Below, one piece after another: positions 16,908-26,173 of a stretch of 64,000 nucleotides of DNA; the stretch's first letter is position 1; each line of letters starts with the position of its first letter. Below the pieces are notes generated by a model. It had not been told where the DNA came from. It worked only from the letters and a program-made list of their open reading frames with translations, and made no database searches. The stretch is taken from contig QXXL01000004.1 of assembly GCA_009911505.1 (NCBI GenBank), positions 186,001-250,000 of the forward strand, read 5' to 3'. The stretch is from Lachnospiraceae bacterium (lineage in GTDB: Bacteria; Bacillota; Clostridia; Lachnospirales; Lachnospiraceae). Position numbers and translations under genes: made by a program.

Positions 16908-18029
16908 ATGAATAAAACAAACTATAACACCCGCCCCATAAAAGCCATACTGCTTCTTGCGGCGCTCTGCATATGCGCCTGCGGCAAACCCCAACCACCT
17001 GCCCTGGACACACCCCCGCCTGCAGAATCTAAAGCCACTTTGCCAGACAGCAATAATTGCACAGAGGAAACGACCGACACAAAGGAACCTGCAGCAGAAG
17101 CCCTTTTTTCTTCGGAAGCCGCGACAGAAAGCACACAAGCCACACAACCAGAAGGTTACACGGGCGAGCTGGCAAAAGATCCGCAAAACATCCCCGTTAC
17201 GGAAATCATTACAACCACTTCCGTAAAGATCCGTATTGCCCCGGCCCTGGATGCGGATGTCTATAAGGTTGCCAATGCCAGGGAAACCTTTAACCGCGTT
17301 TCAGAGGCAGACGGCTGGACAAAGATTTTACTTGAAGGTACTTTTTACTATATGAAAAGCGATTATGTAAAAGAAAAGCCAGAACCTGGCAAAAGCGCCG
17401 GTATTTTAGTCGCAATTGACGCCGGGCACCAGTCCAGGGGCAACAGCGAAACAGAACCTGTAGGGCCTGGCGCTTCGGAGCAAAAGGCCAAAGTCGCAAG
17501 CGGTACGCGTGGTATTGCATCAGGGCTTGCCGAATACGAACTGACACTACAGGTTTCATTAAAACTGCAGGACGAGCTTAAAGCCAGAGGATATAATGTT
17601 TTGATGATCCGCGAGAGCAATGATGTAAATATCAGTAATGCCAAACGGGCAGAAATTGCCAACCAGGCGGGCGCTGATGCCTTTATCCGCATACATGCCA
17701 ATGGTTCAGAAGACAGCAGCGTCAATGGCGCAATGACAATTTGCCAGACGCCGGACAACCCCTACAATGCTTCCCTTTATAATGAAAGCAAAAACTTATC
17801 CACACAAGTATTAGACGCCCTTTCGTCCGCTACAGGATGCAATAAACAATATGTCTGGGAAACCGACACCATGACCGGAATCAATTGGTGCCAAACGCCT
17901 GTTACGATTGTAGAAATGGGCTATATGACAAATCATACAGAAGACAGCAATATGGCCAATGAAGACTACCAGTATAAGATTGCCGCAGGGATTGCCAACG
18001 GGGTTGACGCCTATTTTGGAATAGATTAG
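16908..18029 (+). CDS. N-acetylmuramoyl-L-alanine amidase lipoprotein with SH3b domain
   Basis: 373 residues from ATG 16908. The N-terminus is a lipoprotein signal ending [12 protein letters not shown], with Cys25 as probable lipidated residue. A Thr/Glu/Pro-rich linker (about 27-95) is followed by a bacterial SH3 domain (about 97-155, [18 protein letters not shown]). The Amidase_3 domain (about 164-370) keeps the zinc ligands His174 (DAGHQ), Glu209 or Glu211 and His263 (RIHANG), plus catalytic Glu336 (VEMGYMTN). It should cut the MurNAc-L-Ala bond of peptidoglycan from the outer face of the membrane. It ends four bases into the convergent cysteine desulfurase gene. No terminator is evident in that overlap. 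Confidence 0.93.
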   Translation: MNKTNYNTRPIKAILLLAALCICACGKPQPPALDTPPPAESKATLPDSNNCTEETTDTKEPAAEALFSSEAATESTQATQPEGYTGELAKDPQNIPVTEIITTTSVKIRIAPALDADVYKVANARETFNRVSEADGWTKILLEGTFYYMKSDYVKEKPEPGKSAGILVAIDAGHQSRGNSETEPVGPGASEQKAKVASGTRGIASGLAEYELTLQVSLKLQDELKARGYNVLMIRESNDVNISNAKRAEIANQAGADAFIRIHANGSEDSSVNGAMTICQTPDNPYNASLYNESKNLSTQVLDALSSATGCNKQYVWETDTMTGINWCQTPVTIVEMGYMTNHTEDSNMANEDYQYKIAAGIANGVDAYFGID

Positions 18030-19186
18030 CGCTGCCCCCGCATATCTGCCACCACCATTTTTACCCGTTCCACCGTATACGCTATCTCCTCCTTCGTATT
18101 TTCCGCCCCCAGCGTAAACCGCAGCGCGCCCTGCGCCCACTCGCTGCCAAGCTGCACTGCCTTTAACACATGCGAATCCTCTATGCTCCCTGTAGAGCAC
18201 GCAGAGCCGGATGAAACACAGATGCCCTGCGTATCAAGTAAAATTGCCGCCGCTTCCCCGGTTATCCCTTTAAAGCAAAAGCTGGCATTATTAGCAAGCC
18301 GGTATTTACGGCTGCCCGTCATGATGACATCTGGTATTTCCTGCAAAATGTGGTAAGCCAGGTAATCCCTCAGATATTTTATCCTGCGCCGCTCCTCTTT
18401 CATCCTGCGGTGTGCCAGCTGTGCAGCCTTTCCCATTCCTACAATCCCCGGCACATTTTCTGTCCCTGCCCTCATACTGCTTTCCTGCCCGCCTCCATGG
18501 ATAAATGCCGGAAGGTTAATCTCACTCCTGATATACAAAAACCCAACGCCTTTTGGCCCGCCAAATTTATGCGCGCTTGCGCTTAGCATATCTATATTTT
18601 CCCTCTGTACATGGATCGGCAAATGCCCATACGCCTGGACGGCATCCGTATGGAAGATCAGCTTGTGCTTCTTTGACATACGCCCAATCTCATCCACCGG
18701 TTCAATTGTCCCAATTTCATTGTTCGCGTACATTACCGAAACCAGGCAGGTATTTTCTTCCATTTGATTTTCAATATCAGAAAGGAGCACCCGGCCGCTT
18801 TCATCTACTTTCAGGTAAGACACGCCGCAGCCCATACGTTTTAATTCCTCACAGCTGTTTAATATGGCATGGTGCTCGACGGGGGTCGTTAGGATATGCC
18901 CCTTTTTGCCGCTGTGCGTCCTCTCAAACAAGTGGACAGCCTCCTTTAACGCCCAGTTGTCCGATTCTGTGCCGCCTGACGTAAAAAATATTTCCTCCGG
19001 CCTTGCATGGATTGTCCTTGCAATCATTTCCCTTGCCTGCTCAATAGCATCCCTGCTTTTTTCCCCAAATTCATAAATTGTAGAAGGGTTCCCGTAATAA
19101 ATATCCTGGTAAGGCGCCATCGCCTCCGCCACCTCCGGCAGCGTCCTTGTCGTTGCTGCGTGATCCAAATAAATCATCTTATTCAT
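18026..19186 (-). CDS. Cysteine desulfurase (NifS/IscS family)
   Basis: 386 residues from ATG 19186, with GGAG seven bases upstream; a longer frame to 19252 is not favoured. The enzyme is PLP-dependent and transfers sulfur from cysteine for Fe-S cluster, thiolated tRNA or cofactor synthesis. It shows [12 protein letters not shown] (PLP phosphate), [10 protein letters not shown], the PLP lysine Lys207 in SASAHKFGG, and the persulfide loop SSGSACSTG with Cys330. The loop form resembles the NifS-like enzymes of Firmicutes that feed ThiI or an IscU. No scaffold or thiI gene lies beside it in this window. The 3' end overlaps that of the plus-strand amidase. Confidence 0.9.
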   Translation of the reverse strand: MNKMIYLDHAATTRTLPEVAEAMAPYQDIYYGNPSTIYEFGEKSRDAIEQAREMIARTIHARPEEIFFTSGGTESDNWALKEAVHLFERTHSGKKGHILTTPVEHHAILNSCEELKRMGCGVSYLKVDESGRVLLSDIENQMEENTCLVSVMYANNEIGTIEPVDEIGRMSKKHKLIFHTDAVQAYGHLPIHVQRENIDMLSASAHKFGGPKGVGFLYIRSEINLPAFIHGGGQESSMRAGTENVPGIVGMGKAAQLAHRRMKEERRRIKYLRDYLAYHILQEIPDVIMTGSRKYRLANNASFCFKGITGEAAAILLDTQGICVSSGSACSTGSIEDSHVLKAVQLGSEWAQGALRFTLGAENTKEEIAYTVERVKMVVADMRGQR

Positions 19187-19240
19187 TTTTACACTCCGCT
19201 CCTCATATAATGCATAAACTAAAACCTCGTTGGTGATTTC

Positions 19241-20572
19241 GTGCAGATCCATAACAAACTTAAAAACCCTGTTATTTCCGGCGCTTTGCTTCTGACGGCT
19301 GCCGGCATCCTCGGCAAAATCATAGGTTTCTTCTATAGGATATTCCTATCCAGGACGATCGGTGCAGAAGGGCTTGGGATTTACCAGTTAATTTTTCCTA
19401 TTTCCACCATTTGCTTTGCTATTACCGTTTCCGGCCTTAGCACCTCCCTGTCCAAATTTATTGCAGAATACAAAGACAAAGATCCAACAGCGCCAAAGCG
19501 TTTCCTGCGCGCCTGCCTGCTGCTTTCCGGAATACTTTCACTCGCCGCAATGTTTGTACTGTTCCGCTATTCATCCTTTATCGCCAAAAATATCCTGCTA
19601 GAACCGCGTTGTGAACCATTAATCCCAATTCTGGCATGCTCCATCCCATTTGCAAGTGTCCATTCCTGCATTCACGGATACTATTATGGCAAAAAAAAAG
19701 CGGGGGTTCCTGCCGTTTCCTCTTTTATCGAACAATTTGTACGGGTATTTTTTGTATTTTTGCTTTATCAGATCCATACAGAACAAGGCAAGCCCATGGA
19801 CGCTTCCGCCGCTGTATGGGGCCTGGTATTTGGCGAAGCGGGCGCCTTTTTATTCTGCATGACAGCTTTGCTATTGAGCAAGGATAAAGCGCTAATACCG
19901 TCTGGTTTTAAAGTGCAAGGCGTTGGAAGAAAGCTGGTTTCTTATTCTATCCCCCTTAGTATGAACCGTCTCGCGCTGACGCTGTTTGCCAGCTTCGAGT
20001 CTATTTTAATCCCTTCGCGGCTCGGGCTGTTCGGATATTCCCAATCAGACGCACTAAGCGTATACGGCGTACTAACCGGGATGGCCCTATCCATTATTAT
20101 GTTTCCGACAGTGCTCACCAACTCTGTTTCTGTCATGATCCTCCCTGTCATTTCGGAAGCAGACAGCAAACACAATACCGACAAAATCAGCCAGACCATT
20201 TACCAGACCATTTTTGCCTGCCTCCTGTTTGGTTCACTTTGTACAGCTGGATTCCTGTTCACCGGAAATTTGATTGGGGACTATTTATTTGGAAACGCGC
20301 TGGCAGGCAAATTCATCCGGATGTTAAGCTTTATCTGCCCGTTTTTGTTTCTGTCGTCGGTGCTCTCAAGCATTCTGCACGGGCTTGGCATGCCTGGATA
20401 CCCCTTTATATTAAACATGGCAGGAAGCCTGATGCGGATTTGCTTTGTTTACTTTTTGATTCCTGTATATGGCATCCGCGCTTATCTGATAGGCCTGCTA
20501 TTAAGCCAGGTTGTAATATCGGTCTGCTACGTGGGAGTGCTATGGAAAAAAAGGCTGCAAGGGAATCAATAA
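19241..20572 (+). CDS. Polysaccharide flippase, SpoVB/MurJ-like (MOP superfamily)
   Basis: 443 residues starting with GTG at 19241. Twelve or so hydrophobic helices are spaced along the chain. The N-terminal block GALLLTAAGILGKIIGFFYRIFLSRTIGAEGLGIYQLIFP matches the polysaccharide biosynthesis/SpoVB family. Such proteins flip lipid-linked saccharides across the membrane; SpoVB acts in spore cortex formation, while relatives serve wall or capsule synthesis. Which applies here cannot be decided. The ribosome site is weak (GGTGAT). The gene is divergent from the cysteine desulfurase with only 54 bases between starts, so their promoters must be close together. No sporulation sigma-factor site was recognised. 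Confidence 0.82.
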   Translation: MQIHNKLKNPVISGALLLTAAGILGKIIGFFYRIFLSRTIGAEGLGIYQLIFPISTICFAITVSGLSTSLSKFIAEYKDKDPTAPKRFLRACLLLSGILSLAAMFVLFRYSSFIAKNILLEPRCEPLIPILACSIPFASVHSCIHGYYYGKKKAGVPAVSSFIEQFVRVFFVFLLYQIHTEQGKPMDASAAVWGLVFGEAGAFLFCMTALLLSKDKALIPSGFKVQGVGRKLVSYSIPLSMNRLALTLFASFESILIPSRLGLFGYSQSDALSVYGVLTGMALSIIMFPTVLTNSVSVMILPVISEADSKHNTDKISQTIYQTIFACLLFGSLCTAGFLFTGNLIGDYLFGNALAGKFIRMLSFICPFLFLSSVLSSILHGLGMPGYPFILNMAGSLMRICFVYFLIPVYGIRAYLIGLLLSQVVISVCYVGVLWKKRLQGNQ

Positions 20573-20717
20573 AAACACGGCAATTTTTCAACATCTCTAA
20601 GCTCTCCAGCGCAACCCCGTAAACCAGCCAAAACCGTAGTCAGGCAGAGGGCAGGGTATGAGGCTTTAGATTTGCCACAATACTTGTACACCCTTAAAAT
20701 AAAAGAAAAATTTACGC

Positions 20718-20746
20718 CTTGACCTTTTATAAATTCCTTTGTATGA
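20718..20746 (+). promoter_or_regulatory. Promoter of the small membrane protein gene
   Basis: TTGACC (20718-20723), 17 bases, TATGAT (20741-20746), about 40 bases before the ATG at 20787. The preceding 145 bases after the flippase stop hold nothing else recognisable. Confidence 0.7.
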
Positions 20747-20786
20747 TAATAAAATAACCCGTAAAATGAAAGAGAAAGGATCTATA

Positions 20787-21026
20787 ATGAAAAATACAAA
20801 ACGAATATTTGCAGTGTCAGGCGTCGCCATCCTAATCGGAATGTACCTTACCACCCTAATCCTTGCCCTTACTGACAACCCACAGACATTTTATCTTTTT
20901 AAAATTTCCATCGGCCTAACCATCTTAATCCCCGTCCTGCTTTGGATTTACTTAGCCATGTACCGTTACATCGAACAACGCAGGCACTCCAACCAGGACG
21001 CGTCAAACGGAAACGATACCTATTAA
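20787..21026 (+). CDS. Small two-helix membrane protein, unknown function
   Basis: 79 residues from ATG 20787; AGAAAGGA lies 6-7 bases upstream. Two hydrophobic helices are clear, about 9-30 (VSGVAILIGMYLTTLILAL) and 38-60 (KISIGLTILIPVLLWIYLA), joined by a short polar loop TDNPQTF. A charged, Asn/Asp-rich tail of about 18 residues follows. The arrangement predicts an integral membrane protein with both ends on the same side. The gene has its own promoter and is possibly followed by a hairpin, so it appears monocistronic. I do not recognise a family with certainty; size and layout resemble small uncharacterised inner-membrane proteins common in Lachnospiraceae. Confidence 0.7.
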   Translation: MKNTKRIFAVSGVAILIGMYLTTLILALTDNPQTFYLFKISIGLTILIPVLLWIYLAMYRYIEQRRHSNQDASNGNDTY

Positions 21027-21046
21027 AAAGCATGTGCCACCCCCTG

Positions 21047-21080
21047 TCCGGGCAGAAAATAAAGCTACTGTCTGCCCGGA
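21047..21080. terminator. Perfect 10-base inverted repeat between convergent genes
   Basis: TCCGGGCAGA (21047-21056) and TCTGCCCGGA (21071-21080) pair perfectly around a 14-base loop. It lies between the small membrane protein gene and the convergent trpD end. Neither strand has a strong T-run after it, so it may be an inefficient bidirectional terminator or an mRNA-stabilising hairpin. Confidence 0.45.
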
Positions 21081-21114
21081 TAAGGTTTATCTGATCTTAC
21101 ACTGCCCCTTGCCC

Positions 21115-22122
21115 TTACTGGTTAGACACCCTCACCAAATTAGTAAGCGCCTGCATCGCCCTTCCTGAATCAATAGCTTCCTTTGCCATCCGGATCCCTT
21201 CCCTTACCGAATCTGCCGCCCCGGCAATATAAATAGCCGCCCCGGCATTTAATACCACAATATCACGCTTCGCCCCCTTTTCCCCCCTTAAAATAGCTCT
21301 TGTAATCCTTGCATTTTCGGCTCCATCCCCTCCTTTTAACTCCTCCAACGCAGCCCTCTCAAATCCAAACTCTTCCGGCGCAGCCTCAAACGTCCTTACC
21401 TGCCCGTCCTTAATCTCGGAAATTACTGTTACGTCCGTCGTCGTAAACTCATCCATATGATCCCTTCCACTAATTACAAATGCCCGTTCTACGCCAAGCC
21501 GTGCCATTACCATAGCCATCTTTTCTGTCATTTCCGGCGTATAAACGCCGACTAACATCCCCTTCGCACGGGATGGATTGGCAAGCGGCCCTAAAATATT
21601 AAATACCGTACGGATCCCCATTTCCTTCCTGGCCTGCCCGACAAAACGCATTGAGCGGTTAAAAGACGGCGCAAACATAAAACCTATGCCCGCTTCATCC
21701 ACGCATCGCTCTACAATGGCGGGATCCGCCATAATATTAACCCCCAGCGCCTCAAGCACATCCCCCGCACCGCTTTTAGAGGAAATAGACCTGTTCCCAT
21801 GCTTTGCAATATGTACGCCTGCCCCTGCCGCCACAAATGCCCCCGTAGTAGAAATATTAAATGTAAACGTACGATCCCCGCCCGTCCCCACAAAATCTAC
21901 ATAATTCATACATTTCGGTGAAATAGTACCCGCTTTTTCCTTTAACACCGACGCAAAGCCCGTCAGCTCGTCAACAGTCTCCCCCTTCATCCGGAGGGCT
22001 GTCAAAAACGCCCCGATCTGCGCCTGGGTTGCCCGCCCGCTTAACAAACAGTCCATTACATCCTTTGCTTCGTATTCTGTCAAATCCTGGCCATTCGCCA
22101 CTTTTTCAATTGCTGCCTGCAT
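21115..22122 (-). CDS. trpD: Anthranilate phosphoribosyltransferase
   Basis: 335 residues. TrpD joins anthranilate to PRPP in the second step of tryptophan synthesis. The PRPP-binding motif GTGGDRTFTFNIST (about 80-93), the HGNRSISSKSGAGDVLE segment (about 108-124) and the DHMDEFTTT loop (about 221-229) are all present. There is no fusion with trpG. It is the last gene of the operon, 25 bases after trpA, rather than following trpG as in many bacteria. This is an unusual place but the reading frame and motifs look intact. Confidence 0.95.
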   Translation of the reverse strand: MQAAIEKVANGQDLTEYEAKDVMDCLLSGRATQAQIGAFLTALRMKGETVDELTGFASVLKEKAGTISPKCMNYVDFVGTGGDRTFTFNISTTGAFVAAGAGVHIAKHGNRSISSKSGAGDVLEALGVNIMADPAIVERCVDEAGIGFMFAPSFNRSMRFVGQARKEMGIRTVFNILGPLANPSRAKGMLVGVYTPEMTEKMAMVMARLGVERAFVISGRDHMDEFTTTDVTVISEIKDGQVRTFEAAPEEFGFERAALEELKGGDGAENARITRAILRGEKGAKRDIVVLNAGAAIYIAGAADSVREGIRMAKEAIDSGRAMQALTNLVRVSNQ

Positions 22123-22147
22123 CTTTGCTACCTCCTGTCAAAATGTT

Positions 22148-22936
22148 TTACTGCAAATTTTTCTTAAAGCTACTGCAGAATTCCTTTAAAGCCCCTGCAT
22201 CATACCCCTTTTGCTCCAAGAACCGTATCAAATGGCTTCCGACTACTACACCGTCTATTATATCCCTGACTGGCGCAATATCCTCTGGCGTACGGATGCC
22301 AAACCCCATCATAACTGGAATTTTACAAGCAGCCTTTACTTCACTCAAATATGTAACTGCATCCTTATGAAAAGCGGCCTCCTGACCTGTAACACCCATA
22401 GAGGACACACAATACACAAAGCCCCTGGCGCCCTCTAAAATAACGGGGATCCGCGCCCCGGATACCGGGGATAAAAGCTGGATTAAAATTGCCCCCCCTT
22501 CTTCATTAAGCGGCTCCTGCAAAGCCCCCTGCTCCTCAAGCGGAAGATCTGGCACTATTACGCCGTCCACACCTGCCTGTTTGCATTTTTTTGCAAATGC
22601 CCTAAGCCCATAATTTAAAATCGTATTATAATACATCATAAAAACCACTGGGACATTTATGCCTTCCTCCCTGATTTCTTCCATCAAACGAAACACCTTC
22701 TTTAAATTCGTCCCCCGGCAAATAGACTCATAAGAAGCATTTTGGATAACAGGCCCATCGGCAATTGGATCAGAAAACGGAATACCCAGCTCAATAACAT
22801 CCACCCCTGCTTCCTCCTGCGCCCGTACCAGCGCTTTGGTGCCTTCCAGGTCCGGTAGTCCAGCTGTTATAAATGTTATAAACGCCTTTTCATTATTTTG
22901 TTTTATGCTTAACATTTTCTGCTCAATTCGATTCAT
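22148..22936 (-). CDS. trpA: Tryptophan synthase alpha chain
   Basis: 262 residues, a TIM barrel that cleaves indole-3-glycerol phosphate and channels indole to TrpB. Visible are FITAGLPD near the N-terminus, the catalytic Glu in [18 protein letters not shown], the second catalytic Asp in [13 protein letters not shown], and the phosphate-binding glycine segments [11 protein letters not shown] and [11 protein letters not shown]. The ATG overlaps the trpB stop by four bases, so the two subunits are translationally coupled. Confidence 0.96.
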   Translation of the reverse strand: MNRIEQKMLSIKQNNEKAFITFITAGLPDLEGTKALVRAQEEAGVDVIELGIPFSDPIADGPVIQNASYESICRGTNLKKVFRLMEEIREEGINVPVVFMMYYNTILNYGLRAFAKKCKQAGVDGVIVPDLPLEEQGALQEPLNEEGGAILIQLLSPVSGARIPVILEGARGFVYCVSSMGVTGQEAAFHKDAVTYLSEVKAACKIPVMMGFGIRTPEDIAPVRDIIDGVVVGSHLIRFLEQKGYDAGALKEFCSSFKKNLQ

Positions 22937-24147
22937 ATATCATAACCTCTTTTCATATTTAAATATTCCTCAATTGTATGTACATCCTTATCCCCCCGGC
23001 CTGACAAGCAAACAACCATATCCTGCTCCATCGTCATCTCCCCCGCTTTTTTCATCGCATAAGCAAGTGCATGGGAGCTCTCAATCGCTGGAATAATCCC
23101 TTCCAGCCTGCAAAGCACAAGCAGAGCCTCCATTGCTTCTGTGTCCGTAACGGAAACATACTGTGCCCGCCCGCTGTCCTTTAAATACGCATGTTCTGGC
23201 CCCACGCCAGGATAATCAAGCCCTGCCGATACCGAGTAAGCCAGTTTAATATTTCCGTCCCCATCCTGCAGTAAATATGAATACATGCCATGCAATACCC
23301 CTGGCGCCCCTTTTGCCATAGCCGCAGCGTGCTCCTCTGTTCCAATGCCTTTGCCCGCTGCTTCCACACCAATTAGTTCTACACTTGTTTCTTCAATAAA
23401 ATCAGCAAACATGCCAATCGAATTGGATCCGCCCCCAACACATGCCATCACCACATCTGGCAGCTTATGCTTCTTTTCCCAAAACTGCCTTTTTGCCTCA
23501 CGGCTAATTACACTTTGAAATTCTTTCACTATTTTGGGATAAGGATGCGGCCCCACAGCCGATCCAATCACGTAAAACGTATCTTCTGCCTCTTTAGCCC
23601 AGACACGGATTGCTTCATTGGTTGCATCTTTTAACGTATTGCTGCCAGAGCGTACGCAGACGACCTTTGCGCCGAGCATTTTCATCCGCATCACATTTAG
23701 CTCCTGGCGTTTCATATCCTCTTCCCCCATATAAACCGTGCATTCCATATCAAATAACGCCGCCCCGGTTGCAGTAGCCACGCCATGCTGTCCTGCGCCA
23801 GTTTCCGCAATTACTTTCTTTTTGCCCATCCGCCTTGCCAGCAAAATCTGACCGATGACGTTGTTGATTTTGTGCGCCCCCGTATGGTTTAAATCCTCGC
23901 GCTTCAAATAAATATTCGTACCGTATGCTTCACTCAAACGCTTTGCATAATAAAGGGGCGTCTCCCTGCCTACATACTGTTTTAAATAATAATGGTACTC
24001 TTCTAAAAATTCCGGGTCCTTTTTAGCCTTTTCAAACGTCAGATCTAACTCTTCTAACGTATTCATCAATGACTCCGCAACAAACCGCCCGCCATATATC
24101 CCATAATATCCCTTCCGGCTGCCCTGTGAAATATGCTTACTGTCCAT
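22933..24147 (-). CDS. trpB: Tryptophan synthase beta chain
   Basis: 404 residues. This PLP enzyme condenses indole with serine. The PLP lysine is in the motif HTGAHKINN (about residues 87-95), with the substrate loop [13 protein letters not shown] next. The phosphate-binding [12 protein letters not shown] and the C-terminal CLSGRGDKD are also seen. The sequence is of the standard TrpB1 type that pairs with TrpA. The start overlaps the end of trpF by 11 bases and the stop overlaps trpA by four. Confidence 0.97.
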   Translation of the reverse strand: MDSKHISQGSRKGYYGIYGGRFVAESLMNTLEELDLTFEKAKKDPEFLEEYHYYLKQYVGRETPLYYAKRLSEAYGTNIYLKREDLNHTGAHKINNVIGQILLARRMGKKKVIAETGAGQHGVATATGAALFDMECTVYMGEEDMKRQELNVMRMKMLGAKVVCVRSGSNTLKDATNEAIRVWAKEAEDTFYVIGSAVGPHPYPKIVKEFQSVISREAKRQFWEKKHKLPDVVMACVGGGSNSIGMFADFIEETSVELIGVEAAGKGIGTEEHAAAMAKGAPGVLHGMYSYLLQDGDGNIKLAYSVSAGLDYPGVGPEHAYLKDSGRAQYVSVTDTEAMEALLVLCRLEGIIPAIESSHALAYAMKKAGEMTMEQDMVVCLSGRGDKDVHTIEEYLNMKRGYDI

Positions 24148-24769
24148 GTTCCCTCACCTTTCTAATAAAACGTTTAATTTTTTCCCTGCTTTTTCTTCCG
24201 TCTTCCTCTACGCCGCTGCTGACATCCACCACATCCGGATGGATACGCATAATACCCTGCTGCACGTTTTCTTCTGCCAGCCCGCCTGCCAGTATGAGCT
24301 GCTTTCCCGCTGCATACGCATGCAGCTTGCCTCCCGTAGCCTCCCAGTCAAATACCCTGCCTGCACCATACGAACCACCATCCGCCACATATCCACGGAT
24401 GCATCTTTTATCCTGCTTTTGCTCCTCCCTGAAAAATTCCTCCAGGGCGCTTATATTTCGGATATTCACGGCGCGCCAGACAGGGATCCTTGCCTCCCTG
24501 CGGGCTTCTTTGCAAAACTCCCCGTGTACCTGCAGGATATCAAATCCTGCCGCCTGTATGCCGCGTACAAATTGTGCCGTCGGGCTTACCACTACAGCTA
24601 CCTTCAACACTCTTAAATCCAAGCGCCCCGCAACGGCAAGGGCCCTATCTATGCTGATATTGCGCCTGCTTTTCCCATAAAATACAAATCCTGCATAATC
24701 TGCCCCGGCCTCATTTAAATATTCTGCCTCCCATTCGTCCGTAATGCCGCAGATCTTTATTTTTGGCAC
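24137..24769 (-). CDS. trpF: Phosphoribosylanthranilate isomerase
   Basis: About 210 residues from a GTG start at 24769 (CCA AAA ATA next; protein [15 protein letters not shown]). GGGGGTGG directly after the trpC stop is the ribosome site; a GTG two codons earlier is also possible. A longer frame to 24817 would reach into trpC and is rejected. TrpF isomerises PRA to CdRP. The catalytic Cys is in [24 protein letters not shown] and the C-terminal [14 protein letters not shown] phosphate-binding motif are typical. Confidence 0.9.
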   Translation of the reverse strand: MPKIKICGITDEWEAEYLNEAGADYAGFVFYGKSRRNISIDRALAVAGRLDLRVLKVAVVVSPTAQFVRGIQAAGFDILQVHGEFCKEARREARIPVWRAVNIRNISALEEFFREEQKQDKRCIRGYVADGGSYGAGRVFDWEATGGKLHAYAAGKQLILAGGLAEENVQQGIMRIHPDVVDVSSGVEEDGRKSREKIKRFIRKVREHGQ

Positions 24770-24782
24770 ACACACCACCCCC

Positions 24783-25604
24783 TTATAGCTGGCGTAAGCG
24801 ATATGTTCCATCCGCATCCTGTCTCCTATTGCACTGGTATTTCCACCGTTTTGCCAGCTCCTTTGGATGTGCCGCCTCCATTAACGCCCTCCCTACCAGA
24901 AGCGCATCCACCCCGCACGCTGTTAATTCCCGTACATCCTCATCACACGTAATCCCACTCTCCGAAACAAAGACTTTATCCTCCGGCATCAAACGGGCCA
25001 GCCGCTTTGTCGTTTCCAGCCGGATTTCAAAATTTTGCAGATCTCGGTTATTTACGCCTATGATTTCTGCATCTAATCTCAGTACACGCCAAAGCTCCTC
25101 TTCATCATGCACTTCCACCAGTGCATCCAGCTTCAGCTCCTTTGCAAGCTCTCCGAAATCCCGCAGCATCCCATCGTCTAAAATTGCTGCAATGAGCAGC
25201 ACCGCATCCGCCCCAGCCGCCTTCGCCTCATAAAACTGATATGGATCGATCATAAAATCTTTCCGTAAAACTGGAAGCGCCGTCATCGTACGGATTTTTT
25301 TCAGATAGTAAAGGCTTCCCAAAAAATGATCCTCTTCTGTCAGGCAGGAAACTGCGTCCACAGACACGTTGTATTCTGCCATCCGCTGCTCCAGATCTAT
25401 CTGGCCATTTATCCTGCCAAGGCTTGGGGACGCCCTCTTAAATTCCCCAATCAGAGAAAGCCCTTCCTTTTTTAAAGCATGGTAAAAGCTCTTCCCTTCC
25501 CGCCGGACGGCTTCGGCACTTTTTCGTACTTCCTTTAGCGGCGCCCGTTTTTTTTGTTCCTTAAGCCGTATTATTTTATCCTCTACAATCTGATCCAGTA
25601 TCAT
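24783..25604 (-). CDS. trpC: Indole-3-glycerol phosphate synthase
   Basis: 273 residues, a TIM barrel closing the indole ring from CdRP. It shows GEFKRASPSLG (catalytic Glu and Lys), LRKDFMIDPYQ (catalytic Lys), the AILDDG phosphate region, IGVNNRDLQNF, SESGI and ALLVGRALM. It is separate from trpF, not fused. The start overlaps the trpG stop by four bases, and trpF begins 13 bases after the stop. Confidence 0.96.
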   Translation of the reverse strand: MILDQIVEDKIIRLKEQKKRAPLKEVRKSAEAVRREGKSFYHALKKEGLSLIGEFKRASPSLGRINGQIDLEQRMAEYNVSVDAVSCLTEEDHFLGSLYYLKKIRTMTALPVLRKDFMIDPYQFYEAKAAGADAVLLIAAILDDGMLRDFGELAKELKLDALVEVHDEEELWRVLRLDAEIIGVNNRDLQNFEIRLETTKRLARLMPEDKVFVSESGITCDEDVRELTACGVDALLVGRALMEAAHPKELAKRWKYQCNRRQDADGTYRLRQL

Positions 25605-26173
25605 CTGACCCCTCCAATTATAAAATTTTTAATCATTCCCTTACCATGCCTGGTATATACCGATTCCGGATGGAACTGTACCCCAAACACCGGATACTGC
25701 CTGTGCTCCATTGCCATAATTTCCCCGTCTGGCGTTTCCGCTGTAACCCTAAGGCAGTCTGGCAACCCCTCACGCACCACTGCAAGCGAATGGTACCGCG
25801 CTGCCATAACAGGCGAAGCAAGCCCTGCAAAAACCCCTGTACCGTCATGTACAACAGGCGACTGCCTGCCGTGGAACAACTCCTTGGCATACGAAACCGC
25901 CCCTCCAAACGCCTTTGCAATACACTGGTGACCCAGGCAGATGCCAAGGATCGGAATCTTTGTATAAAGCTTTTTTATAACTTCAACACAGATCCCCGCT
26001 TCATTTGGGCTTCCCGGTCCGGGAGACAAGATAATCCGATCCGGCTTCATCCGGCAAATCGTATCAATAGTAATTTTATCATTGCGAAAAACCTTAATAT
26101 CCCGGCAAAATAATCCGGCATACTGGTACAGGTTATAAGTAAACGAATCATAATTATCAATCAAAAGAATCAC
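25601..26173 (-). CDS. trpG: Anthranilate synthase glutamine amidotransferase component
   Basis: 190 residues, a class I glutamine amidotransferase that feeds ammonia to TrpE. It has LIDNYDSFTYNLYQY at the N-terminus, SPGPGSPNEAG, the catalytic cysteine in GICLGHQCIAKAFGG (about residue 79), and the His-Glu pair in VQFHPESV near 168-172. Members of this family can also serve PabB, but the position between trpE and trpC makes TrpG the direct reading. It overlaps both neighbours by four bases. Confidence 0.94.
   Translation of the reverse strand: MILLIDNYDSFTYNLYQYAGLFCRDIKVFRNDKITIDTICRMKPDRIILSPGPGSPNEAGICVEVIKKLYTKIPILGICLGHQCIAKAFGGAVSYAKELFHGRQSPVVHDGTGVFAGLASPVMAARYHSLAVVREGLPDCLRVTAETPDGEIMAMEHRQYPVFGVQFHPESVYTRHGKGMIKNFIIGGVR

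Noticed and set aside
21047..21080. Strong terminator after the small membrane protein gene
   Set aside because: The stem is perfect but no T-run follows on either strand, so it is listed only as a possible terminator.
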